Of a DNA stretch of 32,606 nt, positions 6,701 through 14,604 are shown in pieces (the stretch's first letter is position 1; the number at the start of each line of letters is the position of its first letter). The DNA is from Acidimicrobiales bacterium (GTDB lineage: Bacteria > Actinomycetota > Acidimicrobiia > Acidimicrobiales > SZUA-35). The translations under genes and the position numbers were made by a program. The stretch spans positions 1 through 32,606 of the forward strand of contig JAHDFH010000019.1 of the NCBI GenBank assembly GCA_020628305.1, given 5' to 3'. The notes beneath the pieces were generated by a model, which was not told the DNA's origin, made no database searches, and saw nothing but the letters and a program-made list of their open reading frames with translations.

Positions 6701-7373
6701 TTCTTCTAATCTTCAGGCGATTGGATTAGTTGCCCGCAGGCTTAGGCGCTTTGCAGAGGCTATATCGCAGGGCCATGAGCTGGGCATAGCCCCCGGCAGC
6801 TTTCATGAACCTTGGAAAATTGAGTTCCATCAAGCCGCACTCACCGTTTACACTGAAGCGCTTCCCTGGTCTTACCTTCTAAAGTTAGCTTCTGCATTTG
6901 AGGACTGTTTGGCTCGTTCAGTCTCCGTGATTGGTCCGGGCGAGTACGCTGAAGAATGGTCGCTGTTTCAACAGTATCTAAGAACCTACGCTGAAACAGC
7001 ACGCGGCGCTGCACCCCAAGATGTTTGTCCGACTCCTACTCAGGCGAATGAGATCGAGCCCGTCAGCCCACCAATACTTCCCTTCAATAAACTTTCAGGT
7101 CTCGTTTCAGAACGAGGCGCTACCAGACTCAAAGAGGTCGCCGCAGCTGTTGAAACATTTTGCGATGAAAGCTTGGATCTCTCACCTCTTACCGAGCTTG
7201 AGGCCCAGTGGTTGAGACAGATAGTGAACGGTGATCGGGTTCTTGATATTGCGGAGAGTTCAGGGTATTCAGAAAGGAGCTTGTACCGAGCACTTTCTGA
7301 TCTTTGGGACCGCCTTGGTGTTGATAACCGCCATGAGGCAGTAGCTCTCGCAACCGAAAAACAATGGATCTAG
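6693..7373 (+). CDS. LuxR-type HTH transcriptional regulator
   Basis: 226 aa. The C-terminal ~60 residues form a LuxR/FixJ-type helix-turn-helix: LTELEAQWLRQIVNG, then VLDIAESSGYSERSLYRAL as the HTH, then LWDRLGVDNRHEAVALA. The N-terminal ~150 residues are helical and do not match a receiver, PAS or autoinducer domain that I can see, so the signal is unknown. The ATG lies 6 nt after TAGGGT (extended -10 TGC), so a leaderless mRNA is likely. It is probably a DNA-binding regulator; targets are unknown. Confidence 0.75.
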   Translation: MESSSNLQAIGLVARRLRRFAEAISQGHELGIAPGSFHEPWKIEFHQAALTVYTEALPWSYLLKLASAFEDCLARSVSVIGPGEYAEEWSLFQQYLRTYAETARGAAPQDVCPTPTQANEIEPVSPPILPFNKLSGLVSERGATRLKEVAAAVETFCDESLDLSPLTELEAQWLRQIVNGDRVLDIAESSGYSERSLYRALSDLWDRLGVDNRHEAVALATEKQWI

Positions 7374-7742
7374 GTTAGTTTCAGCTATCAATCCAGTGCC
7401 TGAGCAGACCCTCTGTCGTATTCACGGATCGCCATTCTCCGTACAACCACTGCCATCTTATCCATCGACGATATCGAAATTTCGCTAAATTAGTGCTGTT
7501 GGCAACACTGAAGTAAAAGCTTGACTTAAACGTGGATAGGCCGATGGGCTTACGTGCAGATTTCTTATGTTTTGTGGATCGCAGGAGGGGCGGCCATCAG
7601 TCTTTATGACAGTGTCTAGCGCATTGGCTATAGCGCTATGTATCTCAACAAGCCAGCTACTTGCAGCTAACAAGTTGAAAGATTTAACGACAGCGCACCT
7701 ACCCAGCACACTTAAGGACACTCCATGAACTAGCATTGCAAA
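7374..7742. other. Intergenic region, 369 bp
   Basis: No gene I can support. A 53-codon frame (7567-7728) has no convincing ribosome site. The only feature I trust is the TAGCAT -10 box at the right end, which serves the next gene. Confidence 0.5.
7731..7736 (+). promoter_or_regulatory. -10 box TAGCAT, leaderless GTG start
   Basis: TAGCAT followed by a 6-nt spacer and GTG at 7743. This spacing decides for the GTG start of the transporter, which has no Shine-Dalgarno sequence. Confidence 0.5.
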
Positions 7743-8630
7743 GTGACCGTCACTAGCCCAGAAACTTCAAGCTTTACACCCTTCAACTGGCTTCTGCTAT
7801 TGACGTGTGCCGGGCTATGGGGAGCTTCGTTTCTGTTTATGGACATTGCGCTTGAAGCCTTTGCCCCGGGCTTGGTCACCTGGTTAAGAATAGGTTTTGG
7901 ATGCGTCACTTTGTGGACCATACCCGTTTCTAACTACGCCATTCCAAAAGAGGACCGACGTAGCGTGGCCGTCCTAGGCGTGCTGTGGATGGCGTTTCCT
8001 CTTTCGATGTTTCCAATCGCACAGCAATGGATCGACTCCTCGTTAGCCGGGATGCTAAACGCTGGAATGCCCATCTTTGTTGCCATAACTGGGATCCTAT
8101 TCTTTGGTTCCAAAGCTGTTCCTAAACAAATTGCCGGAGTGGCGATTGGACTGATTGGGATCCTCGTTATCGGTATCCCCAACGCTACAGCAGCTGGAAC
8201 AACCGCACTAGGAGTGGGATTGGTAATGCTTGCCGTTATCTCCTATGGTTTCGCAGCAAACATAGCCGGCCCACTACAGCGAACATATGGCTCAGTCCTG
8301 TTGCTAAGGTGGGCACTTCTTGCAGCAACAATCCTGACCGCTCCCCTTGGCATAGCTGGTGTTTTAGAAAGCACTTTTGAGCCTGGACCACTTCTAGCTT
8401 GTGTGATTCTTGGCATTGGAGGCACCGGAGTTGCGTACGTTTCAATGGCAACATTGGTAGGCAAAGCTGGAGCTGTCAGAGCTTCAGTTGTTACCTACCT
8501 AATTCCAATTGTGGCTATCGCTCTTGGAGTCGCCTTCAGAAACGAAGCACTAAGCCTCTATAGCACCCTGGGCACTACAGTTGTATTAGCCGGGGCTTGG
8601 ATAACAACACAGGGTTCGTTGAAGACGTAA
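7743..8630 (+). CDS. EamA/DMT-family membrane exporter
   Basis: 295-aa inner-membrane protein with about ten hydrophobic segments arranged as two EamA repeats (residues about 15-140 and 155-290). LTCAGLWGASFLFMDIAL is the typical first helix of drug/metabolite transporters. Family members export amino acids or other small metabolites by antiport; the substrate cannot be read from sequence. The GTG start is supported by the leaderless promoter and by the position of the first helix. It is a single-gene unit. Confidence 0.88.
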   Translation: MTVTSPETSSFTPFNWLLLLTCAGLWGASFLFMDIALEAFAPGLVTWLRIGFGCVTLWTIPVSNYAIPKEDRRSVAVLGVLWMAFPLSMFPIAQQWIDSSLAGMLNAGMPIFVAITGILFFGSKAVPKQIAGVAIGLIGILVIGIPNATAAGTTALGVGLVMLAVISYGFAANIAGPLQRTYGSVLLLRWALLAATILTAPLGIAGVLESTFEPGPLLACVILGIGGTGVAYVSMATLVGKAGAVRASVVTYLIPIVAIALGVAFRNEALSLYSTLGTTVVLAGAWITTQGSLKT

Positions 8631-8950
8631 ATTTCTGAGAAATCTTCATCCAAAAAATGAAAAGATCCGTAGTGATAGTTAACAACCATTCTTAAGTTAC
8701 GAGATCACGGATGATAACAGCAGCAGGCGCTGCAAGAAACAAACCATAGAACCCACCCAGAAACTTTCTAGTTGCAGTCACCTCTCATGGTATACAACAC
8801 AGATTCCTCCTCTGTGTTACACACCAGCCAGATTATGCTTTCAGCAGCTGCACTTCTGCCGCAAGCCACGTCAACGCTGGTGTAGACAATTGCAACAGGT
8901 TAAGTCTTCGGGTGAAACTGCTAAGCGCTGTCGTCGTTCAGCAACAACAG
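8631..8950. other. Intergenic region with a C-rich-loop hairpin
   Basis: No gene I can support. At 8796-8818, AACACAGA and TCTGTGTT form a perfect 8-bp stem with the 7-nt loop TTCCTCC. The CCTCC loop is complementary to Shine-Dalgarno sequences, as in some regulatory RNAs, but no promoter or terminator is evident. The rest may be decayed DNA belonging to the sigma/anti-sigma relic that follows. Confidence 0.4.
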
Positions 8951-9318
8951 TTGGTTTGGTCGAAAGTTTCAGCATTGACTAATTTAAAAGCGGAGATAGT
9001 GCTGCGTTCAAGGAGCTCTTTGACAGGCACAGTCCGCTTATTCTTGGTTTATCTAGAAAACTTGTCGGCGCCGATGCCGAAGACCTTCTCCAAACAGTCT
9101 TTTTATCCGCCTGGCGTAATCGTTCACAGTATGATCCGTCTCGTGGCTCTATCAAGTCGTGGCTTTGTGGAATAACCCGGTTTAGAGCCATCGCCTTACT
9201 TCGCCAAAGGGCCTCTAAACCATTCAAGGCAGCAACGACACAAGTCGAAATTGGCATGTTAGCAGTTGGTGATCTTTCTGTAGCTGGCTCCACCTCGCTC
9301 AACGGGTCCACCTCTTGA
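8951..9318 (+). pseudogene. ECF sigma factor relic (region 2 only)
   Basis: Frame 8989-9318 reads SGDSAAFKELFDRHSPLI, then DAEDLLQTVFLSAWRN, then RGSIKSWLCGITRFRAIALL: region 2 of an ECF sigma-70 factor (core-polymerase and -10 binding). The expected N-terminal lead-in (VSALTNLK) is in another frame (8951-8989). One extra A in the AAAA run at 8986-8989 would restore TNLK-SGDSAAF, so there is a 1-nt frameshift. Region 4 (-35 recognition) is absent: after LLRQRASKPFKAATTQ the frame runs into sequence that looks like an anti-sigma factor and stops at 9316. The gene is inactive. Confidence 0.8.
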
Positions 9319-9559
9319 AGTCACAACAGACATACTGCATGAGCTACAAGACGAGTTCTATGAAGTCTGGTTGTTGGATACCAATGACGCCGGCGCAGTT
9401 GAAGCACTTCAATCACTTGGCAGACTCTCGACTAACGGAACTTATACAGTGCATGACGACATTGACACCCGGCAGTACTCGGTGGTTGACATATCTTTAG
9501 AACCTAACGACAGTGACGACACCCACTCTGGCAATAGCCTCTTACGGGGCGGTTTCTAG
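9284..9559 (+). pseudogene. RskA-type anti-sigma factor relic (C-terminal domain)
   Basis: Frame 9284-9559 has EFYEVWLLDTNDAGAVEALQ, LGRLSTNGTYTVHDD, TRQYSVVDISLEP and a final HSGNSLLRGG. These are the extracytoplasmic C-terminal motifs of RskA-family anti-sigma factors (YEVWLxD, VVDISLEP, HSGxSxLRG). The zinc-binding N-terminal domain and membrane helix are missing. The sigma-factor frame (VAGSTSLNGSTS) appears to continue the same domain up to about 9312, where a frameshift intervenes. A deletion thus joined the front of a sigma gene to the back of its anti-sigma partner. The last bases overlap the convergent DUF4153 gene. Confidence 0.78.
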
Positions 9560-11085
9560 CAGTTCTCTACTGCTTCGTTAGCCTTGTTGATTCCTCTATT
9601 ACTACCAAGCCATCCCCAAGTGGTTGGATTATCACGACAAATCTCCTCTTCTAGGGAAACGAGGCGTTTCTGGTCTTCGTTGATCTTCGTGATGAGATCT
9701 TTGTTTTGCACCAACACTGGTGTTACGTCGGGTGAGAGACTAACTAGGTAGCCAACGTCTAAAGGAAACTCTTCACTTTCTTGAGATCTAGAAAGATTGG
9801 TTTCCGCTATCAAAGCGTCCGGATTCATCCATCCAAACAGTGTGATAGCAATGACAGCAGTCACGGCTGCGAAAGAATATGCAGAACCAAGTTTGTGACC
9901 AGAAGCTGACTGGGTCCAGCTTTGCAAAATAAGATAGCACAGCAAAACAAACAGCCAGGCTAAGAAAGCTGCTACCAAAAGCCGGGTCGAGGTAAGTCCG
10001 AAGGCATCCATGTAGAGATCGAGTCTGTAATAGCTCACAGCTACCAATACAACCGTCTCGGCTGCTAGCACTGTTCCTAAAACTTTCAGGAGCTTTGCCC
10101 CACTAGACCGATCACCCGTGACAGTGTTCTTCACTAACTTCTGCGTTGTGTAAGACAGCACCAGAATAACAATCAGGGCCACACCAACAAGCTGGAAGAA
10201 GCCTGATCTTGCGTATTCTGCACGGGTAAGGTCGTTATCTTCAAAGATCGAATCAGCTCCCCCGGAAGCCACCACCAGCTGAGTGACACACCAAACACCG
10301 AGGGTAAACACCAAACCTCCAACTGCAATGGCAAGATCCGTAAATGAACTCTTGGCAGCGACAGGCACAGAATCCTTCTTATCTCCCCTAGCTGCGGAGA
10401 AAGTAAGCCCCATAGATAGCAACAACAAAAGCCCGGTGATAATCACATGACTCGGCTGATTGCCAAGGTTCAGCTCAAACTCGAACAGACTGGCAAACAC
10501 AGCATCACCGCTTGCAAGCAACAACACTACAGGTAGCGTAACTATCGCCGCTAGCGAAATGCCACGAAGAACCTGAGGGCTTGGAGCTGCGCTTGGTTTA
10601 GGGAGCCAGCGATAGAACCATCCAGGACCTGAGAAGAGATCAGCGAACGAGTCTGAGATTATCGCAGCCCATTGTGAGAATCTAAGGCCAAAGGGGCGGT
10701 AGGTTGCGGCTCCAAGAGCGATACCCACTCCGACAACCGATAGGAATCCAACTAGTTCAGATGACCGTAGATAGTAGTTAGATGAAGCAACAAGGGCCAA
10801 AGCCAACATCATAATTCGATCCCGCTTGAGCTCTTTAGCAACCAAGACGTGGGCTACTACAAGGCCGATAGTTGACAGTGTCATTGCAAGCGAAATAGCT
10901 GTTGCACGTAGCGCTACATTGGCAAACCAGCTCGCCAGTGTGAGAACTGCAACAACACCCAGGGCGCTCGTGTTTGGGAAGTCCACCTTTTCGACTCGCT
11001 GCCAAACTGTTTCAACGCTTGTTCCCACACCCTCAACCGGTTCCGGCGCAGATACCGGAGCTGGGGCGTTTTCTGCATCGTTCAT
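9556..11085 (-). CDS. DUF4153/DUF4173 multi-pass membrane protein
   Basis: 509 aa from ATG 11085, chosen over the ORF-track start because GAGAGG precedes it and a Pro/Ala-rich cytoplasmic N-terminus (MNDAENAPAP) follows. About ten to twelve hydrophobic helices. LLLASGDAVFASLFEF, AVSYYRLDLYMDAFGLT and FGWMNPDALIAETNLSR are conserved marks of the DUF4153/DUF4173 family, whose function is unknown. A charged C-terminal ~60 residues, with two Trp and Cys pairs, lies after the last helix. It converges on the sigma/anti-sigma relic with 4 bp overlap. Confidence 0.82.
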   Translation of the reverse strand: MNDAENAPAPVSAPEPVEGVGTSVETVWQRVEKVDFPNTSALGVVAVLTLASWFANVALRATAISLAMTLSTIGLVVAHVLVAKELKRDRIMMLALALVASSNYYLRSSELVGFLSVVGVGIALGAATYRPFGLRFSQWAAIISDSFADLFSGPGWFYRWLPKPSAAPSPQVLRGISLAAIVTLPVVLLLASGDAVFASLFEFELNLGNQPSHVIITGLLLLLSMGLTFSAARGDKKDSVPVAAKSSFTDLAIAVGGLVFTLGVWCVTQLVVASGGADSIFEDNDLTRAEYARSGFFQLVGVALIVILVLSYTTQKLVKNTVTGDRSSGAKLLKVLGTVLAAETVVLVAVSYYRLDLYMDAFGLTSTRLLVAAFLAWLFVLLCYLILQSWTQSASGHKLGSAYSFAAVTAVIAITLFGWMNPDALIAETNLSRSQESEEFPLDVGYLVSLSPDVTPVLVQNKDLITKINEDQKRLVSLEEEICRDNPTTWGWLGSNRGINKANEAVENC

Positions 11086-11286
11086 GCTTTCCCTCTCGTA
11101 TTCACCTAGAGCCACGTTACAACACACCTACGACTAACCTAAGGCAGGGGCCAGTTATGTTGCGAATGAGTTACAGGATGACGTTGAAAAGCACCTCCCT
11201 TCGGCTACAGCGGGGACAGTTTGGAAAAATATCAAATCAGTGCGCCATATTTGAGCGCTTTGTGATTTGCCAGATACGCTTAAGAT
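11086..11286. other. Intergenic region, about 200 bp
   Basis: Holds the promoter of the cold-shock gene at its right end. A plus-strand open frame at 11132-11254 (reading ...SYVANELQDDVEKHLPSA...) looks protein-like but has no start codon, so it may be a remnant of a lost gene. Nothing else is supported. Confidence 0.35.
11251..11280 (+). promoter_or_regulatory. Promoter of the cold-shock gene
   Basis: TTGAGC (11251-11256), 18-bp spacer, TACGCT (11275-11280), 6 nt to the ATG. If used, the mRNA is leaderless and lacks the long 5' UTR thermosensor of classical cspA mRNAs. Confidence 0.5.
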
Positions 11287-11505
11287 ATGACTATCAACGG
11301 CACAGTAAAGTTTTTCAATACAGAGAAAGGCTTCGGATTCATCACTCCTGATGAAGGTGATGGTGACGTTTTTGTGCACATCTCTTCTCTACAGAGCTCA
11401 GGTCTACAAAGCCTTTCTGAGAACCAACGAGTAAGCTTCGACACAGAAGACGACACACGCGGCAAAGGTAAGAAAGCCGTAAACCTCTCAGCTCTCGAAG
11501 AGTAG
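11287..11505 (+). CDS. Cold-shock domain protein
   Basis: 72-aa single OB-fold RNA chaperone. [21 protein letters not shown] contains RNP1 (KGFGFI) and [10 protein letters not shown] contains RNP2, both with their aromatic residues. Such proteins bind single-stranded RNA or DNA and melt mRNA structure in the cold or during growth. Length is slightly above the usual 66-70 aa because of a basic-acidic tail. No Shine-Dalgarno; the ATG is placed for leaderless translation. A strong hairpin terminator starts at its stop codon. Confidence 0.95.
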   Translation: MTINGTVKFFNTEKGFGFITPDEGDGDVFVHISSLQSSGLQSLSENQRVSFDTEDDTRGKGKKAVNLSALEE

Positions 11506-11528
11506 TTAGAGCCCGAAAGGGTTCTAAC
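11505..11528. terminator. Bidirectional terminator hairpin
   Basis: GTTAGAGCCC-GAAA-GGGTTCTAAC: a 10-bp stem (one G:T pair) capped by a GAAA tetraloop. It overlaps the last base of the csp stop codon and the stop codon of the opposing gene, so it can serve both converging genes. Confidence 0.7.
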
Positions 11529-11832
11529 CGCCGGTTTTACATTCAGATTCCAACATCGGCGCGTTCACGACGACAAGTTTTGAACCAAAAATGCCTTGCT
11601 TTATTGCCAGCGTCAGCGTCTTGGTGTATCTCTCGAGACCTTGTGAGTAGTACACAGTAACGTCCCCGTGTTTGACTCGGCGGTATTTTGATGTGTCACG
11701 ACCCTTTAAGTTTGTAGATACAGACACTTCAGACACCTTGCCACAGCCAACCGGCGGGATGAAGTCAACAGCGACTTGCCCGCCTTTGGCTGAGACCTTC
11801 TGTAACGCTTTTTCCGAAAGTGTGACCTGCAT
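11524..11832 (-). CDS. HesB/YneR-like small protein, 102 aa
   Basis: Begins MQVTLSEKALQKV and has VDFIPPVGCGKVSEVSVST, a layout that resembles the HesB/IscA-like iron-sulphur biosynthesis fold (VTxSEKA at the N-terminus, a GCG segment about 25 residues later) as seen in YneR/YqkB-type variants. The second and third cysteines of a true A-type Fe-S carrier are not clearly in place (one Cys near the C-terminus), so the assignment is tentative. The start codon overlaps the stop of the DUF427 gene upstream (TAATG), implying translational coupling. Confidence 0.6.
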   Translation of the reverse strand: MQVTLSEKALQKVSAKGGQVAVDFIPPVGCGKVSEVSVSTNLKGRDTSKYRRVKHGDVTVYYSQGLERYTKTLTLAIKQGIFGSKLVVVNAPMLESECKTGG

Positions 11833-12119
11833 TAAGGGGCTTCCACCGTTATCTTCGGATAAAACGCAACGTACTTTGTGATGTTTTCGGCCTTAGCGTA
11901 CGGCTCTATGTAACTCCAAGCCACATTCTCGTGGGTCTCATCCCCAACTGACACCGTGTAGTAGCTGGCTTGCCCTTTCCATCCACAAGTGGTTGAGTGG
12001 TCAGTTTCAGAAAAATATTCCCACTTAATTGACTCTGGTGGAAAGTAATGATTGCCCTCCACTACCAAAGTCGAATCAGACTCTGCGACTACTTTCCCAT
12101 TCAATGTTGCCTTGGCCAT
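11832..12119 (-). CDS. DUF427 domain protein
   Basis: 95 aa from ATG 12119, which has TGGAGG about 8 nt upstream; the ORF-track GTG start lies inside that ribosome site. The sequence MAKATLNGKVVAESDST, YFPPESI, TTCGWKGQASYY and AWSYIEPYAKAENI matches the compact beta-barrel DUF427 family, including the CxWKG segment. Family members are small cytoplasmic proteins of unknown biochemical role. It is followed by and coupled to the HesB-like gene. Confidence 0.88.
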   Translation of the reverse strand: MAKATLNGKVVAESDSTLVVEGNHYFPPESIKWEYFSETDHSTTCGWKGQASYYTVSVGDETHENVAWSYIEPYAKAENITKYVAFYPKITVEAP

Positions 12120-12248
12120 AGTTAGGTCCTCCACATACTAAAACCATAGAATCAGAGAATAATTCCCATGGTCTTGACGAACTTAGGTCTGGTCCCAGGA
12201 TATATTCAATGAAGCTAACCCAAAGTTGCTAGATCATAAGACAGAGAA

Positions 12249-13067
12249 GTGATACCTGTGGGTCCGTTTAGATACAACCAAGACGCTATTCCAACCCTAA
12301 TCTTCTTCGCTGTCACCATAGCTGATTTAGCCATCTACCTAATGGTTGACAATCTTGTAGTGGTAGCTGCGTACTGGCTGCTCATGATCGGACCCAAGGG
12401 GCTCATTAGCGCCTGGAATCATCACCACCAGCACCTACCCTTCTTTCACCACAGAGCGCTCAATCGAGTGCTCGAGCTCAGCTTTGCTCTGCACACTGGC
12501 GCTACCACTAACCTATGGGTGCTGCATCATGTACACGGTCATCACATGAACTACCTGGACCAAAGCAAAGACGAGAGCCGATGGCAAACAGTCTCTGGAA
12601 AGACTATGGGTAAGTATCGCTATACATTGGTAACAAGCTTCACATCGTACTTGCGCGCCTTTGAAGTTGGAAAGAAACACGCCAGAATTCAAAGAGCATT
12701 CATCGGCTATGGGCTGTTAACCATCGCAATTGTCGCTGCATTAGTAGCCGTCAAGCCGCTACATGGACTACTTCTTTATGTGTTGCCAATGGTAACCTCT
12801 CTTGTACTAACGACAGCAGCTACCCATGAACATCACTCTGGTTTGGAAACCGATGATCCGCTACTTGCGTCACGCAACTACACCGGAAAGATTCGCAACA
12901 CCTTGACTGGCAACCTGGGTTACCACACCGCACACCACTACAGGCAAGGGCTGCACTGGTCCAAACTTCCGGAGCTTCATGCCCAGCTAGCTAAAGACAT
13001 TCCCGACGAATACATTGCCACCGCCCCTGGAATTGGCAAAAAGATAGCTGCAGCTACAGCCTCTTGA
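12249..13067 (+). CDS. Fatty-acid desaturase/hydroxylase family membrane protein
   Basis: 272 aa with four to five membrane helices. The histidine clusters of the membrane di-iron family are present: NHHHQHLPFFHH (about residue 58), LHHVHGHH (about 97) and GYHTAHHYRQGLHWSKLPELH (about 230), with an additional THEHHSG (about 195). Such enzymes use a di-iron centre and oxygen to desaturate or hydroxylate lipids or carotenoids in the membrane. The GTG start follows TAAGAC by 6 nt; a second GTG three codons later is possible. The exact substrate is unknown. It converges on the nitroreductase with a REP-like element between them. Confidence 0.82.
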   Translation: MIPVGPFRYNQDAIPTLIFFAVTIADLAIYLMVDNLVVVAAYWLLMIGPKGLISAWNHHHQHLPFFHHRALNRVLELSFALHTGATTNLWVLHHVHGHHMNYLDQSKDESRWQTVSGKTMGKYRYTLVTSFTSYLRAFEVGKKHARIQRAFIGYGLLTIAIVAALVAVKPLHGLLLYVLPMVTSLVLTTAATHEHHSGLETDDPLLASRNYTGKIRNTLTGNLGYHTAHHYRQGLHWSKLPELHAQLAKDIPDEYIATAPGIGKKIAAATAS

Positions 13068-13144
13068 ACCGCCATAGCTAAAGTGCACTCTTGACTGGAT
13101 TACTAAACAGCAGTGGGATGCATTGAGTCGTTCAATGTCGACCT

Positions 13145-13174
13145 GGGACAAATACCCCCGTCCCCAATGTCCCA
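13145..13174 (-). repeat. REP-like palindromic element, copy 2
   Basis: GGGACAAATACCCCCGTCCC followed by CAATGTCCCA. The reverse complement matches copy 1 over 29 bases. It lies between two converging genes, 3 bp from the nitroreductase stop codon. Confidence 0.8.
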
Positions 13175-13177
13175 TTG

Positions 13178-13837
13178 TCAAATCTCGGTTGCGATTTCCG
13201 TCCAATCGAGCCTTGATTTGGGGAGTTTGGCGTTGTAGTCGTTTTCTTCGTCGCTGTAGCCAAGCGTTACTACCACCAGCGCTGAGAGCCCTTGTTCGCT
13301 GAGGCAGAACTCTCTGTTTAACGCTTCGGTGTCAACGCCTTCCATCGGTGTGGCATCAATCCCAAGAGTTGCTGCACCCAAAAGCAAAGCTCCCAGATTC
13401 AGATAAGTTTGGAGCGCTGCCCACTCCTTAACATCTCCAGCTTCTCTGTGAATGTTTGTAAACATCGTTCTGCTCGCAAGCTGGCGTTGCTTAGCTTCTT
13501 CAGCAACCAGCCGCTTGTCCGCCACTTCTTTGTTCAGTACTTTCTGGATGTACTCATCTGAAATCTCAGACCTGCAGGCAAAGACGACCGCATGAGAACA
13601 GTCACGGATGGCTTTAGAATTAAACGGATACTTCTCATCGGTTCCCTTGGCAACTCTCTCCTTACCATCTGGGGTGGAGGCGATCAGGAAGTGCCATGGC
13701 TGCAAGTTGACGCTTGACGCAGCGTTTCTCAACAGCGTTCTGATGTGCTCCATATCAGCATCCGAGATCTTGCGGCTAGAGTCATATGCCTTTGCGGTAT
13801 GACGAGAAGTTGCATAATGGCTGATTGAATGCTCCAT
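13178..13837 (-). CDS. NfsB-like oxygen-insensitive nitroreductase
   Basis: 219-aa FMN-dependent NAD(P)H oxidoreductase. HYATSRHTAKAYD supplies the N-terminal FMN-phosphate Arg/Ser, LLRNAASSVNLQPWHF is the SSxNxQPW flavin-binding motif of the NfsB group, and a C-terminal GIDATPMEGVD is also typical. The length equals that of E. coli NfsB (217 aa). These cytoplasmic homodimers reduce quinones, flavins or nitro compounds; the natural substrate is not known. TAGAAT lies 8 nt upstream of the ATG, so the mRNA has almost no leader. It may be co-transcribed with the small membrane protein upstream. Confidence 0.9.
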   Translation of the reverse strand: MEHSISHYATSRHTAKAYDSSRKISDADMEHIRTLLRNAASSVNLQPWHFLIASTPDGKERVAKGTDEKYPFNSKAIRDCSHAVVFACRSEISDEYIQKVLNKEVADKRLVAEEAKQRQLASRTMFTNIHREAGDVKEWAALQTYLNLGALLLGAATLGIDATPMEGVDTEALNREFCLSEQGLSALVVVTLGYSDEENDYNAKLPKSRLDWTEIATEI

Positions 13838-13892
13838 ATAGGCAGATTCTACGCTGACGAGGAACCATTCGGACCTGTCCCCGGTGGTTCAT

Positions 13893-14072
13893 TTAGTGGA
13901 GTGCGCGAGTGGCGAAGAAGGCTGCGTTCATCATAAAGATGCCAAGTAGCAGGGTGCGATATTCTTTGGGGGCCTTACGGGCTGCAAAGGCGATAACTAG
14001 CCAGATACCGGCAGCGGCAGCCCACTGGATGAACACCGCTTGGTCTGTGGTTGGATAGAAAAAATCACGCAT
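13893..14072 (-). CDS. Small membrane protein, 59 aa
   Basis: Two hydrophobic segments (AVFIQWAAAAGIWLVIAFAA and LLLGIFMMNAAFFAT) joined by a basic loop ARKAPKEYR, so the loop should face the cytoplasm. ATG 14072 is preferred to the ORF-track TTG, although neither has a good ribosome site. No family recognised. It lies upstream of the nitroreductase in the same direction. Confidence 0.5.
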   Translation of the reverse strand: MRDFFYPTTDQAVFIQWAAAAGIWLVIAFAARKAPKEYRTLLLGIFMMNAAFFATRALH

Positions 14073-14158
14073 AGAAAAGACCGAGACCAATCACTTTGTC
14101 TTGTTATCCAACACGCCAAGTCTGTCTCTGATTCCCTCCACCAAGAATTGACCTAAAC

Positions 14159-14290
14159 CTAGCGCCTACGTGTTCGAACTACGTTTCGACCCAGTAGAGA
14201 CACCGATGGCAGCGGCCTGCGTCCCATCTGAGTTGAACCTGGTCTTGGTTTCCTACCGGGCCCAAGCGGGCGCCTTCTTCTCGATCTCAT
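14159..14290 (-). CDS. Possible Arg-rich 43-aa peptide
   Basis: ORF MRSRRRRPLGPGRK... with 14 or so arginines and a GGGGGAA sequence a few bases before the ATG. Very basic mini-proteins of this kind include accessory ribosomal proteins in actinobacteria, but I recognise no match. Another frame over the same bases also looks protein-like, so this may be chance. Confidence 0.2.
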   Translation of the reverse strand: MRSRRRRPLGPGRKPRPGSTQMGRRPLPSVSLLGRNVVRTRRR

Positions 14291-14373
14291 TGCTTCCCCC
14301 ACTGAGTTTTGCGGAACTCTTAATGTAGCAACTAGAAACAGTCCATGCCATCAATAGCTAAAGTCAGCGCAGA

Positions 14374-14502
14374 CTAACCAACAAAGGTCGTCGAGCTGGA
14401 TGGTGTAATGATCACTGGATCTTCATCTCTTGAATCAAGATACGCAAAGAACAGATTGATGGCGACGATCGCAAGCACCACATATCTAAGAATTTTGAGC
14501 TT
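14374..14502 (-). pseudogene. Single-span mini-protein, start lost by 1 nt
   Basis: Open frame of 42 codons reading KLKILRYVVLAIVAINLFFA then YLDSRDEDPVIITPSSS, a credible one-helix membrane protein with an acidic tail. It has no ATG in frame. The upstream ORF stop is in the string AAATGAAAGCTC: removing one A gives ATG-AAG-CTC, an ATGA-overlapping start in the correct frame. A GTG at 14481 could be an alternative start giving 35 aa. Confidence 0.35.
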
Positions 14503-14604
14503 TCATTTGGCTTTAGGCGAACCGTTGCGAGCAGCATCACCCAACTCTCTCGCAGCCCAAGCCCCAGGGGCTGTGTATTGAACTGATTCATCCCAGTCGT
14601 TCAT
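14503..14604 (-). CDS. Possible 33-aa protein
   Basis: Starts MNDWDESVQYTAPGAWAA and ends GDAARNGSPKAK. A GAGAG sequence lies 6-10 nt upstream of the ATG. The longer ORF-track version (from 14733) crosses a GAGCTC-GGC-GAGCTC palindrome and looks less like protein. The stop overlaps the start region of the next mini-ORF. Confidence 0.35.
   Translation of the reverse strand: MNDWDESVQYTAPGAWAARELGDAARNGSPKAK

Noticed and set aside
7567-7728. 53-codon plus-strand ORF starting MFCGSQEG
   Set aside because: No ribosome site or promoter at proper distance, and no recognisable composition or family.
9315-9500. ORF-track 61-aa ORF
   Set aside because: A shadow of the anti-sigma relic, which is read in another frame with clear RskA motifs.
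11132-11254. Protein-like open frame (SYVANELQDDVEKHLPSA)
   Set aside because: No start codon and too short to assign; only mentioned as a possible remnant.
13862-13890. GAACCA/TGGTTC hairpin containing TGTCCCCGG
   Set aside because: Looked like a further REP copy, but it lacks the GGGACA/TGTCCC arms and the central order of the other copies.
14159-14300. GC-rich segment considered as a structured RNA, tmRNA piece or riboswitch
   Set aside because: No match to the core motifs of tmRNA, RNase P, cobalamin, TPP, glycine or c-di-AMP classes that I know.
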